Source: Actinoplanes liguriensis
GTDB taxonomy: Bacteria > Actinomycetota > Actinomycetes > Mycobacteriales > Micromonosporaceae
Assembly (NCBI GenBank): GCA_000715855.1
Contig: KL571241.1
Location: forward strand, 10,225 to 20,973
DNA: 10,749 nt
Direction: 5' to 3'
Shown: positions 1 through 8,675 of the stretch, in pieces
Layout: each line of letters opens with the position of its first letter
Position numbering within the stretch: the stretch's first letter is position 1
Made by a program: the position numbers and the translations under genes
Notes under the pieces: model-generated
What the model saw: the letters and a program-made list of their open reading frames with translations, nothing else
Databases searched by the model: none
Told to the model about the DNA's origin: nothing

Positions 1-900
1 CTGCCGGTCTGGGTCGCGGCGGTCGCGACCGTACTGGCGATCTATCTGCTCCTGATCGCGCTCGGCGGCGCCCTGGCCGTGTCGATGACCCGGCTGATCG
101 ACCTGATGCCGCAGTACCAGGCGCAGTTCGCGGACCTGCGCGACGACCTGGTCAGCGGCCTCGGCACGCTCGGGATCAGCACCGAGCAGTTGCGGGCCGC
201 GGTGGCCGGCGCCAACGGCGAGTCGGTGATCCAATTGATCCGGTCGCTGTTCGGCGGGCTGGCCGGGCTGCTGTCCAACACGCTGTTCCTGGTCGCGGTG
301 CTGCTGTTCATGTGCCTGGACGCGGTGGACTTCCCGGCCCGGCTGAGCGCCGTGGTCGGCGAGCGCCCGCAGGTCGTCTCGGCGCTGCGGTCGTTCGCCC
401 AGGGCACCCGCCGCTACCTGGTGGTCTGCACGGTGTTCGGGCTGGTCGTGGCGGTCTTCGACACGCTGCTGCTGTGGGCGCTGGGCGTGCCGCTGCCGCT
501 GCTGTGGGGGCTGCTGTCGTTCATCACCAACTACATCCCGAACATCGGCTTCGTCGTCGGGGTGATCCCGCCGGCCCTGCTCGGGCTGCTGCAGGGCGGC
601 CCGGAGCTGATGCTCACGGTGATCGCCCTGTACTGCCTGGTCAACTTCATCATCCAGTCGGTGATCCAGCCGAAGGTGGTCGGCGACGCCGTCGGGTTGT
701 CGGCGACCGTCTCGTTCCTGGCGCTGATCTTCTGGGCCTGGGTGCTGGGCGCGCTCGGCGCGCTGCTGGCGATCCCGTTGACCCTGCTCGCAAAGGGGTT
801 GCTGGTGGACATCGACCCGAGCACCCGGTGGATGAACGTGCTGCTGTCGGATTCGCCCCCGCGGGATGAGGACGCCGCGTCGCCGGGCCCGACAGGCTGA
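1..900 (+). CDS. AI-2E family transporter (PerM/TqsA-like), 5' partial
   Basis: The frame is open from the first base and ends at TGA 898-900, giving 299 visible residues; the N-terminal part lies outside the window. The visible part starts in a transmembrane helix (residues 1-28), followed by a hydrophilic stretch with amphipathic helices (about 35-75), as is usual for AI-2E/PerM proteins. Several further hydrophobic segments follow. Two family hallmarks are visible: NYIPNIGFVVGVIPP (codons around 530-575) and QPKVVGDAVGLSATVSF leading into a G-rich helix ending LLAIPLTLLAKG (about 667-800). Members are inner-membrane proteins; some export AI-2 and others act as Na+(Li+)/H+ antiporters, so the substrate cannot be assigned here. 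The tail is short and polar. The next gene starts 4 bases downstream, suggesting co-transcription. An internal ATG at 79 lies inside the first helix region and is not the true start. Confidence 0.88.
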   Translation: MPVWVAAVATVLAIYLLLIALGGALAVSMTRLIDLMPQYQAQFADLRDDLVSGLGTLGISTEQLRAAVAGANGESVIQLIRSLFGGLAGLLSNTLFLVAVLLFMCLDAVDFPARLSAVVGERPQVVSALRSFAQGTRRYLVVCTVFGLVVAVFDTLLLWALGVPLPLLWGLLSFITNYIPNIGFVVGVIPPALLGLLQGGPELMLTVIALYCLVNFIIQSVIQPKVVGDAVGLSATVSFLALIFWAWVLGALGALLAIPLTLLAKGLLVDIDPSTRWMNVLLSDSPPRDEDAASPGPTG

Positions 901-904
901 CGCG

Positions 905-1399
905 ATGACGACCTTCACTGTCTGGAAGTACGACGATCCCAAGGGCGCCGAGCAGGCCTTCGGCGCCATCAAGTACGCCGCCGCGGACGATCTCGTGAAG
1001 ATCGTCGACCATGCGATCGCCACCTGGCCGGTCGGCGCGGCCCGGCCGGAGACGCACCACGGGCACGACGCGAACTGGCGGGGAACCGGCTGGGGCGCGT
1101 TCTGGGGCGTGCTGCTCGGCAGCCTGTTCTTCATCCCGGTGATCGGCGGCGTGGTCGGGGCCGGGGTGGGCGCACTCGCCCGGGCCACCGAGGGCGCCGG
1201 CATCACCCGCGAGCAGCTCGAACGGATCCGCACCGAGATCACCGAGGGCACCTCCGCGCTGTTCCTGGTCACCGAGGACGGCAACCTGGACCGGCTCGGC
1301 GAGCGCTTCCACGGCCTGGGCAGCCGGCTGATCGAGACCAACCTGACCGAGGCCGAGCGGGACACCCTGCTCGAGACGTTCGGCGACCACCGCCCGTAG
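905..1399 (+). CDS. DUF1269-type membrane protein
   Basis: A 164-residue protein starting MTTFTVWKYDDPKGAEQ. ATG 905 is preferred over an upstream in-frame ATG at 866 because the latter lies inside the transporter gene and adds a basic, low-complexity leader. Order of parts: a beta-alpha N-terminal half (1-42), a His-containing linker (HHGHD, 51-55), a Gly-rich hydrophobic segment (59-92, with FWGVLLGSLFFIPVIGG) that is probably membrane-embedded, and a C-terminal half with TSALFLVTEDG (116-126) and GSRLIETNLTEAE. This matches the DUF1269 arrangement of soluble halves around a glycine-rich membrane hairpin. The biochemical function of the family is unknown. It lies 4 bases after the transporter stop and just before a strong hairpin, so it is probably the last gene of that operon. 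The two halves resemble the DUF6325-like proteins further right (see findings). Confidence 0.82.
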   Translation: MTTFTVWKYDDPKGAEQAFGAIKYAAADDLVKIVDHAIATWPVGAARPETHHGHDANWRGTGWGAFWGVLLGSLFFIPVIGGVVGAGVGALARATEGAGITREQLERIRTEITEGTSALFLVTEDGNLDRLGERFHGLGSRLIETNLTEAERDTLLETFGDHRP

Positions 1400-1401
1400 C
1401 C

Positions 1402-1449
1402 ACGCATGCCGCGACACCCCGGCCGTCACCGGGGTGTCGCGGCATGCGT
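1402..1449. terminator. Bidirectional hairpin terminator between convergent genes
   Basis: A perfect 21-bp inverted repeat: arms 1402-1422 and 1429-1449, with a 6-base loop CCGTCA. It lies 3 bases after the DUF1269 stop and 5 bases before the stop codon of the convergent - strand gene, so it can serve both. There is no T-run after either arm, which is common for actinobacterial terminators that rely on a strong GC stem. Confidence 0.85.
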
Positions 1450-1453
1450 CCCG

Positions 1454-2809
1454 CTAGCGGGCCACGACCGGCTCCCCGTCCGGCACACGGCGGGCGATCA
1501 GGGTGACCGCCACCTCGTAGGCGACCAGCAGGATCGCCACGACCAGCAACGACGTCCAGGACGAGAGCACCAGGACGAGGAGCGCGGCGACCACGACGCC
1601 GGCGATGCGCAGCGGGTCCAGGTGGGTGGCGATCCAGCCGGGCGCGTGGGCGGCCACCACCCGGGCGCCCCGCCCGGTGGCCCGTCCACCACGGACGGCC
1701 TGCGCCCGCAGCCACACCGGGACGCGGCCCGGCCCGATCAGGTAGGCGATCAGGGCCAGCAGGGCGCCGATCACCAGGAGCTGGGTGCCACGCTCGCGCA
1801 GCACGCTGAAGACGCTGGTCATCGTCGCGTCGACACCGTCCCGGTAGGTGCCGGCCGGCACGGTGGCGAGGATCTCCCGGCGCACCGCCCGCAGGACCGC
1901 GGTGATCACGACCGCGGCGACGACCAGCCAGAGTCCCAGCTGGAGCGTGGTGCGGCGGCGGGCGGGCGAGACGACGTACGCCGCAATGATCAGCAGGATC
2001 GTGGCGCCGAGGAACAGGGCGAGGTCGCGCTTCGCCGTGGCGACGGCCTGCTGGGCGGCCCAGAGGCGGCCCGCGTCGTACACGGTGAAATGGGCGAAAT
2101 CGGCCGGGAGGGTGACGCCGAGCTGGTCCTGGACCCGCTCCCGGAGGTTGGCCGGAATCTCCCCGCTGCTCAGGTCGGGCAGCGTCAACTGCCTGCCGAA
2201 CAGGGTCGGCAACTCGTCGCCGACCTCGCGCAACGCCTGGTTGATCAACGGCAACAGGTCGATGTCGATGCGGTCGGACCGCGCCCGCAGCACGTCGCTG
2301 TCGCCCTCGACGACGGCGAGCACCCGCTGGTGGACCTGGCGGTTCAGCTCGATCCAGACGGTCTGGAACCGGTCACTCCGCAGCACGTCGCCGACGATCT
2401 TGCGGACCTGCTCGCGGATCTGGCCGGTCAGCGGGCCGGCCACGAACGCGGCCTGTTGCGGGAGCACCGTCCGCAGGCGCTGTTCGACGTCGAGCACCTC
2501 GAAGAGCTGGGTGCTGGCGTATTCGGCGACGGCCGCGGCGACCTTCGGGTCCTGCGGCAGCGGCGCGACCGTGGCGACCCAGCGGTCGGTGTTCAGCGTG
2601 GTCCGCGCCCCCCACAGCCCGACCACGCTGATGACCAGCGCGAACGCGGCCATCGCGGCGAGCACCGCGGCGGTCGTGCGCCGCACCGCCTGACTCCCCG
2701 TCCGCTTGCGCGACGGCCGCTGATCGAGCTCGGCCCGCAGCGTGGCGACCTCCGCCCGTAGCCGTGCGAGCTCGGCTTCCTCCCCCTGTTCGAGAGACGA
2801 ACTGATCAT
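1454..2809 (-). CDS. Polytopic membrane protein of unknown function (coiled-coil N-terminus)
   Basis: A 451-residue protein. The start MISSSLEQGEEAELARL at 2809 is chosen because AGGGGAAG (2813-2820 on this strand) gives a good ribosome binding site; the longer frame up to 2974 adds a Pro/Arg-rich stretch without typical coding character and crosses the divergent promoter region. Residues 5-30 form a short predicted coiled coil (ELARLRAEVATLRAELDQ), followed by a basic stretch, TM1 (about 46-66), a large domain (67-262) probably outside the membrane, TM2-3 (263-307), TM4 (342-359), and TM5-6 (401-438). The outer domain contains DRWVATVAPLPQDPKVAAAVAEYAS, a pattern I recall from uncharacterised actinobacterial membrane proteins. 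No enzyme motif is visible. It is transcribed alone, divergent from the DUF6325 cluster and convergent with the DUF1269 gene. Confidence 0.83.
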   Translation of the reverse strand: MISSSLEQGEEAELARLRAEVATLRAELDQRPSRKRTGSQAVRRTTAAVLAAMAAFALVISVVGLWGARTTLNTDRWVATVAPLPQDPKVAAAVAEYASTQLFEVLDVEQRLRTVLPQQAAFVAGPLTGQIREQVRKIVGDVLRSDRFQTVWIELNRQVHQRVLAVVEGDSDVLRARSDRIDIDLLPLINQALREVGDELPTLFGRQLTLPDLSSGEIPANLRERVQDQLGVTLPADFAHFTVYDAGRLWAAQQAVATAKRDLALFLGATILLIIAAYVVSPARRRTTLQLGLWLVVAAVVITAVLRAVRREILATVPAGTYRDGVDATMTSVFSVLRERGTQLLVIGALLALIAYLIGPGRVPVWLRAQAVRGGRATGRGARVVAAHAPGWIATHLDPLRIAGVVVAALLVLVLSSWTSLLVVAILLVAYEVAVTLIARRVPDGEPVVAR

Positions 2810-2967
2810 GATCTTCCCCTCGATCCTCGGACCGGCCGATGGCATTGCCGACAGTGGCCGACGGGGGTCCGGCCGCACGTCACCCGGCGCGGATGAACGC
2901 GGGCACGGCCGCGGTTTCACCCCGCCTGGATGAGGTCCGCCCCACGACCGGCCCGCAGGCTGTGGCC
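2810..2967. promoter_or_regulatory. Divergent control region
   Basis: A 158-base gap between oppositely oriented starts; it must hold the promoter of the - strand membrane protein and probably that of the DUF6325-SHOCT cluster. The - strand ribosome binding site AGGGGAAG lies at 2813-2820. I see no convincing -35/-10 pair. GGATGA occurs twice on the + strand (2891 and 2928); the second lies in CCCGCCTGGATGAGG (2921-2935), which recurs with one mismatch in the other divergent region of this window (see findings). Imperfect CGGACC/GGTCCG half-sites are also present, widely spaced. Confidence 0.45.
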
Positions 2968-3441
2968 ATGGCATTGGGGCCGCTGGAACTCATGATCATG
3001 TCCTTTCCCGCGGAACGACTGAACGACGGTGTGCTGACCACCCTGGACCGGCTGACCCGGGCCGGGGAGATGCGCATCGTCGACATCCTGGTGATGCGGA
3101 TCGACCCGGCGGGCGGGGCGTGCACCGTGGAACTCTGCGACCTGCCGGGGCTGCCGGGCGACCTCGCCTGGGCGCGGCTGGCGACCGGGCTGATCACCGA
3201 GACCGATCTCGACGAGGTGGCGCGGCTCGTCGACCGGGAGACCGACGCGCTGGCCGTGCTGCTGGAACACCGCTGGGTGACCGAGCTGGCCGGACGGGTG
3301 GCCGCGGCCGACGGGACGATCGTGGCCCTGAACCACATTCCCGGGGCGCCCGGGCACTTTTCTTCATCCGGGCGCTTCCCTGCGCCCGGCGGCTTTCCTC
3401 CGCCCGGCGCTTTTCTTCGTCCGGCCGCGGCCGGGTTATGA
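2968..3441 (+). CDS. DUF6325-like protein, paralogue A, with C-terminal hexapeptide repeats
   Basis: A 157-residue protein starting MALGPLELMIMSFPAERL. ATG 2968 is chosen because the related gene at 3695 has the same GPxxY/LxxxxFP motif a few residues after its start. An upstream in-frame ATG at 2893 would add a Pro/Arg-rich leader, and neither has a strong Shine-Dalgarno site. Residues 5-45 carry the conserved first strand and helix (LTTLDRLTRAGEMRIVDILVMRID). Residues 93-124 (TDALAVLLEHRWVTELAGRV ending NHIP) match the second half of the family. The domain ends at IP (124-125), where paralogue B continues with a helix. Here it is replaced by four G-x-F-x-x-x units (129-152) and a short AAAGL end. 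The family function is unknown; it is predicted soluble, possibly docking to the neighbouring small membrane protein. The domain name is from memory and moderately sure. Confidence 0.72.
   Translation: MALGPLELMIMSFPAERLNDGVLTTLDRLTRAGEMRIVDILVMRIDPAGGACTVELCDLPGLPGDLAWARLATGLITETDLDEVARLVDRETDALAVLLEHRWVTELAGRVAAADGTIVALNHIPGAPGHFSSSGRFPAPGGFPPPGAFLRPAAAGL
3352..3423 (+). repeat. Four tandem 18-base units encoding a G-x-F-x-x-x repeat
   Basis: Four consecutive in-frame 18-base units at 3352-3369, 3370-3387, 3388-3405 and 3406-3423 encode GHFSSS, GRFPAP, GGFPPP and GAFLRP. At the DNA level the units share a TTT/TTC-C-T core followed by CCGG or CCCGG. They keep period 18 exactly, so the reading frame is preserved. 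They form the C-terminal tail of DUF6325-like paralogue A. Confidence 0.8.
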
Positions 3442-3464
3442 CCACCACGAGTTGAGGGGAATCC

Positions 3465-3695
3465 ATGAGCAGGAGAAAGATCGCCGAGCAGCGCGCCTCC
3501 GTGGCGTACGACGTGCTGCGCGGCCGTCCGGTGCGGCCGGACTACGGATATCTGGTGGTGCTGCCGCTGCTCGCCGCGGCCGGCGGCGCCCTGATCGCGT
3601 GGGGCATCGAGTCGCTGGTCACCCGGCGTCGCACCGCACCCGCGGCAGCGCCGGAGGCCACCACGGAACGCCGCCTCGAGCGGGTGAGCGCGTGA
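3465..3695 (+). CDS. Small single-pass membrane protein
   Basis: A 76-residue protein starting MSRRKIAEQRASVAYDVLRG. The start at 3465 is well supported by GAGGGGA at 3454-3460, four bases upstream. It has a basic N-terminus (1-28), one hydrophobic helix (about 29-49, YLVVLPLLAAAGGALIAWGI), then a short Arg- and Ala-rich tail. The positive charges on both sides leave topology uncertain. I do not recognise a named family. It sits 23 bases after paralogue A, and its stop TGA (3693-3695) overlaps the ATG of paralogue B by one base, so it is almost certainly in the same operon and translationally coupled to it. Its position between two related soluble proteins suggests a membrane anchor or partner for them, which is inference. 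Confidence 0.78.
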   Translation: MSRRKIAEQRASVAYDVLRGRPVRPDYGYLVVLPLLAAAGGALIAWGIESLVTRRRTAPAAAPEATTERRLERVSA

Positions 3696-4138
3696 TGACC
3701 GGCCTCGACGAGATGGGACCGGTCGACTATCTGTGCATCGAGTTCCCCCGCGGCAGCCTGACCGGCACCGCGCTGCCGCTGCTGCTCGATCTGGTGGACC
3801 GGCGCATCGTACGGGTGCTGGATCTGCTCTTCGTCCGCAAGTCGCCGGACGGCACGGTGGTCGCCCTGGACGGGCGGGAGCTGGAGATGAGCGGACTGGG
3901 CGCGTTCCACGGCGCGGCCTCGGGGATGCTCGGCGGTGACGACCTGCGCGACGCCGCCACGGTTCTGGAGCCGGGCGCGGCCGCGATCCTGCTGGTCTAC
4001 GAGAACCTGTGGGCGGCGCCGCTGTCCCGGGCGCTACGGCGTTCCGGCGCGCACCTGGTGGCCGGCGGCCGCATCCCGATCCAGGAGTTGCTCGGGGCGC
4101 TGGACGAGTCCGAGCCCGCGATCGCGAACGGGAGGTGA
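3695..4138 (+). CDS. DUF6325-like protein, paralogue B
   Basis: A 147-residue protein starting MTGLDEMGPVDYLCIEFP. ATG 3695 overlaps the preceding stop by one base (TGATG), indicating coupled translation; an adjacent GTG at 3692 is an alternative. A longer frame extending upstream of this start only shadows the small membrane protein gene. The sequence has the family pattern GPVDYLxIEFP, then LPLLLDLVDRRIVRVLDLLFVRK (28-49), a DG turn and an acidic strand, a Gly/Ala-rich middle (68-82), and LEPGAAAILLVYENLWA (91-107) leading to GAHLVAGGRIP (118-128) and a closing helix. I recall this pattern as DUF6325, common in actinomycetes and without known function. No membrane helix is obvious. It is followed by the SHOCT gene, whose Shine-Dalgarno site overlaps its stop codon. 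Confidence 0.82.
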   Translation: MTGLDEMGPVDYLCIEFPRGSLTGTALPLLLDLVDRRIVRVLDLLFVRKSPDGTVVALDGRELEMSGLGAFHGAASGMLGGDDLRDAATVLEPGAAAILLVYENLWAAPLSRALRRSGAHLVAGGRIPIQELLGALDESEPAIANGR

Positions 4139-4144
4139 CGGGCG

Positions 4145-4432
4145 ATGCCGGGTCTTCTCAGGGGAATCGCGCGGACCGCGGTGATCGCCGGGACCGCGAC
4201 CGCGGTGTCCAACCGGGTGTCGCGGCGGCAGGCCGGCCGGTGGGCGCGGCAGGACACGGACCAGGAGTACTACGCCGATCAGCAGGTCGAGGAGGAGGTG
4301 GCGGACGAACCGGCCCAGGATCCGATGACGGCCAGGCTGGAGCAGTTGCGGCAGCTCGGCGAGCTGAAGGCGCAGGGCCTGCTCAACGAGGCCGAGTTCG
4401 AGGTCCAGAAGTCCCGGATCCTGAACTCCTGA
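4145..4432 (+). CDS. SHOCT domain-containing protein
   Basis: A 95-residue protein starting MPGLLRGIARTAVIAG. ATG 4145 has GGAGGTGA at 4131-4138, six bases upstream and overlapping the stop of paralogue B. The N-terminus (1-22) is short, mildly hydrophobic and basic. It is followed by an acidic, Gln-rich linker (36-60) and a C-terminal SHOCT domain (about 61-95): MTARLEQLRQLGELKAQG, then LLNEAEFEVQKSRIL. This fits the family pattern LxxLxeLkdxGilTeeEFexkKxxlL. SHOCT is a short two-helix module found at protein ends, often in membrane or stress-related proteins, and is thought to mediate oligomerisation or partner binding. It is the last gene of the four-gene cluster, followed by a perfect hairpin. 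Confidence 0.88.
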   Translation: MPGLLRGIARTAVIAGTATAVSNRVSRRQAGRWARQDTDQEYYADQQVEEEVADEPAQDPMTARLEQLRQLGELKAQGLLNEAEFEVQKSRILNS

Positions 4433-4492
4433 GCCGGCGTCCTGGCCGGATCGATGTCGTGGGTTGATTCGTCCAGTCACGTCCACACGGGA

Positions 4493-4531
4493 ACGCAGCG
4501 AGGGCCGATCAATGATCGGCCCTCGCTGCGT
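4493..4531. terminator. Bidirectional hairpin terminator between convergent genes
   Basis: A perfect inverted repeat with arms 4493-4510 and 4514-4531 (18 bp) and a 3-base loop at 4511-4513. It lies 60 bases after the SHOCT stop and 40 bases before the RDD stop on the other strand, so it can end both operons. No T-tract is present. The rest of the 4433-4571 gap shows no gene. Confidence 0.85.
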
Positions 4532-4571
4532 CGGCCCGTCGCGAGCTCCCGTCCGGGCACGCCGGTGATGC

Positions 4572-4988
4572 TCACCCCTCCCGGATGACCGCGGTCATCG
4601 CGATCTTGTCGGGTAGTCCCTGATGCCGTCGGTCGACGATCAGCCAGAGAGCGCCGATCGGGAAGTAGGCCAGCAGCAGCGCCCGGACCAGCGCGGCGAG
4701 CCACCGCACCGGGCCGCCGTCGGCGCGGACCACCCGGACGCCGAGCACGGCCATCCCGGGGGTGCGCCCGGCCAGGGTCCAGAACAGCGCGCAGTAGACG
4801 GCCAGCAGCGCCGGCAGGAAGACCAGGTAGGACGAGAATATCCACCGGGCCGCCTCCCGCGCCTCGGCGCCGACGACCGAGGCGACCAGCCCGAGGGTGG
4901 TCACCGCGACGCCGGCCACCATGGCGACGGTGAGAGCGTCGATCAGGTACGCCAAGGTCCGGCTGACCAGCCCGGCGTACCGGCTCAT
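4572..4988 (-). CDS. RDD family membrane protein
   Basis: A 138-residue protein starting MSRYAGLVSRTLAYLIDALT. The RDD signature is visible: R10 followed by D17 in the first helix (SRTLAYLIDALTVA), the GRTPGMAVLGVRVV loop (74-87), R102 and the C-terminal DRRHQGLPDKIAMT (119-132). Three hydrophobic segments are seen (about 14-40, 48-73, 95-118). RDD proteins are inner-membrane proteins of largely unknown role, a few linked to ion exchange. The start codon overlaps the preceding gene's stop (ATGA, 4985-4988), so it is translationally coupled and is the last gene of the P-type ATPase operon. The stop is TGA at 4572-4574. Confidence 0.9.
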   Translation of the reverse strand: MSRYAGLVSRTLAYLIDALTVAMVAGVAVTTLGLVASVVGAEAREAARWIFSSYLVFLPALLAVYCALFWTLAGRTPGMAVLGVRVVRADGGPVRWLAALVRALLLAYFPIGALWLIVDRRHQGLPDKIAMTAVIREG

Positions 4989-5430
4989 GAAGCGTCGCCG
5001 CGCCTCGACATCCGCAGGGTGAGCCGCTCCACCGCGCTGTCCCCGGCGGCGGCGCCGGCCCGGACCCGCCCGACCGCCTCCCCGACGATGCTCTCGCGCT
5101 GGCCGCGGATCAGGCCGCGGACCCGGTCCGGCTCGTTCTCCAGCAGGGTCAGCACCCGTTCGAGCTGGGCGTCGACCAGTCGTTCCACGATCGGCGAGTG
5201 GGCCAGCCGCTCGACGGCCGCGTCCACCGCCCGCTGGGCGCCGCGTTTGCCGCGCTCGCGCTCCGCGGCGCCGCGCTCGGCGAGCACCGTCCAGCGGGCC
5301 CAGACCTCCGCGGCCGTACGCAGGCTCTCCTGATCGAAGCGTGACCGGAAAGCGGACAGCTTGTCGGCGCTTTTCTCCCCGGCGCGGATCGCGGCGCCGA
5401 TCGCCACGTCGCCGAGCTGGATGAATGCGA

Positions 5431-5434
<4 letters not shown>
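4985..5434 (-). CDS. Conserved hypothetical helical protein
   Basis: A 149-residue protein starting MIAFIQLGDVAIGAAIRAGEK. The start at 5434 is chosen because its ATG overlaps the ATPase stop as ATGA (5431-5434) and GGGAG lies six bases upstream; the longer frame up to 5524 only shadows the ATPase 3' end. It is Ala-, Arg- and Glu-rich and predicted almost wholly helical. It has no clear membrane span. The central part is highly charged (AERGAAERERGKRGAQRAVD, about 53-72). The C-terminal half includes LERVLTLLENEPDRVRGLIRG and VRAGAAAGDSAVERLTLR, a pattern I recall from actinobacterial hypotheticals next to RDD genes. No catalytic motif is seen. ATGA overlaps on both sides suggest a fixed stoichiometric relation to the ATPase and RDD protein. 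Confidence 0.8.
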
Positions 5435-8064
<2,630 letters not shown>

Positions 8065-8068
8065 CGGG

Positions 8069-8074
8069 CCTCCT
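8069..8074 (-). promoter_or_regulatory. Ribosome binding site of the P-type ATPase, overlapping the upstream stop
   Basis: AGGAGG on the - strand, four bases before ATG 8064. Its first base pair shares the TAG stop (8073-8075) of the DUF6069-like gene in the sequence TAGGAGG. This fixes the ATPase start and suggests re-initiation by ribosomes finishing the upstream gene. Confidence 0.85.
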
Positions 8075-8561
8075 ACCGATACTGCTGGGGGTAGGGCCGC
8101 GGCGACGGCGGGCGCGTGCCGGCGCGGACCAGGAAGGTCGCGCTCCGGGCGACGCCGGCGATCAGCGAGCCGATCGCGATCCCGATGATCATGTTCAGTC
8201 CGGCCGTGTAGAACTGCTCGCCCCGGCCCGCGTCCGTGACGAACGGCGCCAGCATCGCCGACACCGTGGCCAGCGCCACCACCCAGCCGAAGAAGCGCAT
8301 CGGCCGCGGCGTCGTCAGGATCAGGACGTGCACCAGACCGGTCGCGGCGAGCGCGGCGATGGCGGCGCCCAGCGCGTACCACCCGGTGCTCGCGTCACCC
8401 CAGGTCCCCTGGCCCTTGGGGGCGAGGACATCGATGTCGAAGATTCCGCGCCCGAGCAGGATCCCGGCGACGGCGACAAGCGCCGCCACCGCCGCGGTGG
8501 CGGCGCCACCGGCCCAGAGCTTCCCGGCGTTGACGGTCGGTTTCACAGGTTCGGCGGTCAT
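8073..8561 (-). CDS. DUF6069-like four-helix membrane protein
   Basis: A 162-residue protein starting MTAEPVKPTVNAGKLWAGGA. The start at 8561 has GAGGAGAG (8566-8573) upstream. Four hydrophobic helices are seen at about 13-37, 61-83, 88-107 and 117-139. Between helices 1 and 2 is a polar loop with IDVLAPKGQGTWGDAST (43-59). After helix 2 comes LTTPRPMRFFGWVVALATV (82-100). These motifs match what I remember of DUF6069, an actinobacterial family with no known function. The tail is Pro- and Gln-rich. It is the first gene of the four-gene operon; the ATPase follows with 8 bases between stop and start. Co-expression with an ion pump suggests an accessory role, which is inference. Confidence 0.84.
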   Translation of the reverse strand: MTAEPVKPTVNAGKLWAGGAATAAVAALVAVAGILLGRGIFDIDVLAPKGQGTWGDASTGWYALGAAIAALAATGLVHVLILTTPRPMRFFGWVVALATVSAMLAPFVTDAGRGEQFYTAGLNMIIGIAIGSLIAGVARSATFLVRAGTRPPSPRPYPQQYR

Positions 8562-8675
8562 GCGACTCTCCTCGCTCAGCGCTCACGTGGCTGCCGCGCC
8601 GAGAATCGCCGGGGACGCGCTTCCACGCCTCATCCAGCCGGGATGAGTCTTGCGGGCGTCGGCGAGACTGACGCG
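8562..8675. promoter_or_regulatory. Divergent control region with a 7-bp inverted repeat
   Basis: A 114-base gap between the starts of the ATPase operon (- strand) and the zinc-ribbon membrane protein gene (+ strand). It contains CTCATCC (8629-8635), spacer AGCCG, GGATGAG (8641-8647). On the - strand, 8628-8642 reads CCCGGCTGGATGAGG, matching 2921-2935 at 14 of 15 positions. I see no reliable -35/-10 boxes. An in-frame ATG at 8643 lies within the repeat and is an alternative start of the + strand gene. Confidence 0.45.

Noticed and set aside
1406..2761. A 451-codon + strand frame opposite the six-helix membrane protein.
   Set aside because: Low-complexity hydrophilic composition, and it starts inside the terminator hairpin; the - strand frame has a good ribosome binding site and clear membrane helices.
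2829..2880. Possible DosR-type operator from GGACC/GGTCC half-sites between the divergent genes.
   Set aside because: The half-sites are too far apart and do not fit the known 20-base palindrome; in DNA this GC-rich such words are frequent.
3452..3694. Upstream extension of DUF6325-like paralogue B to 3452.
   Set aside because: The extension is an Arg-rich shadow of the small membrane protein gene, which has its own strong ribosome binding site.
8065..8382. N-terminal extension of the ATPase by 106 residues.
   Set aside because: It overlaps the DUF6069-like gene in another frame, is Arg/Asp-rich without domain similarity, and the start at 8064 has an AGGAGG site.
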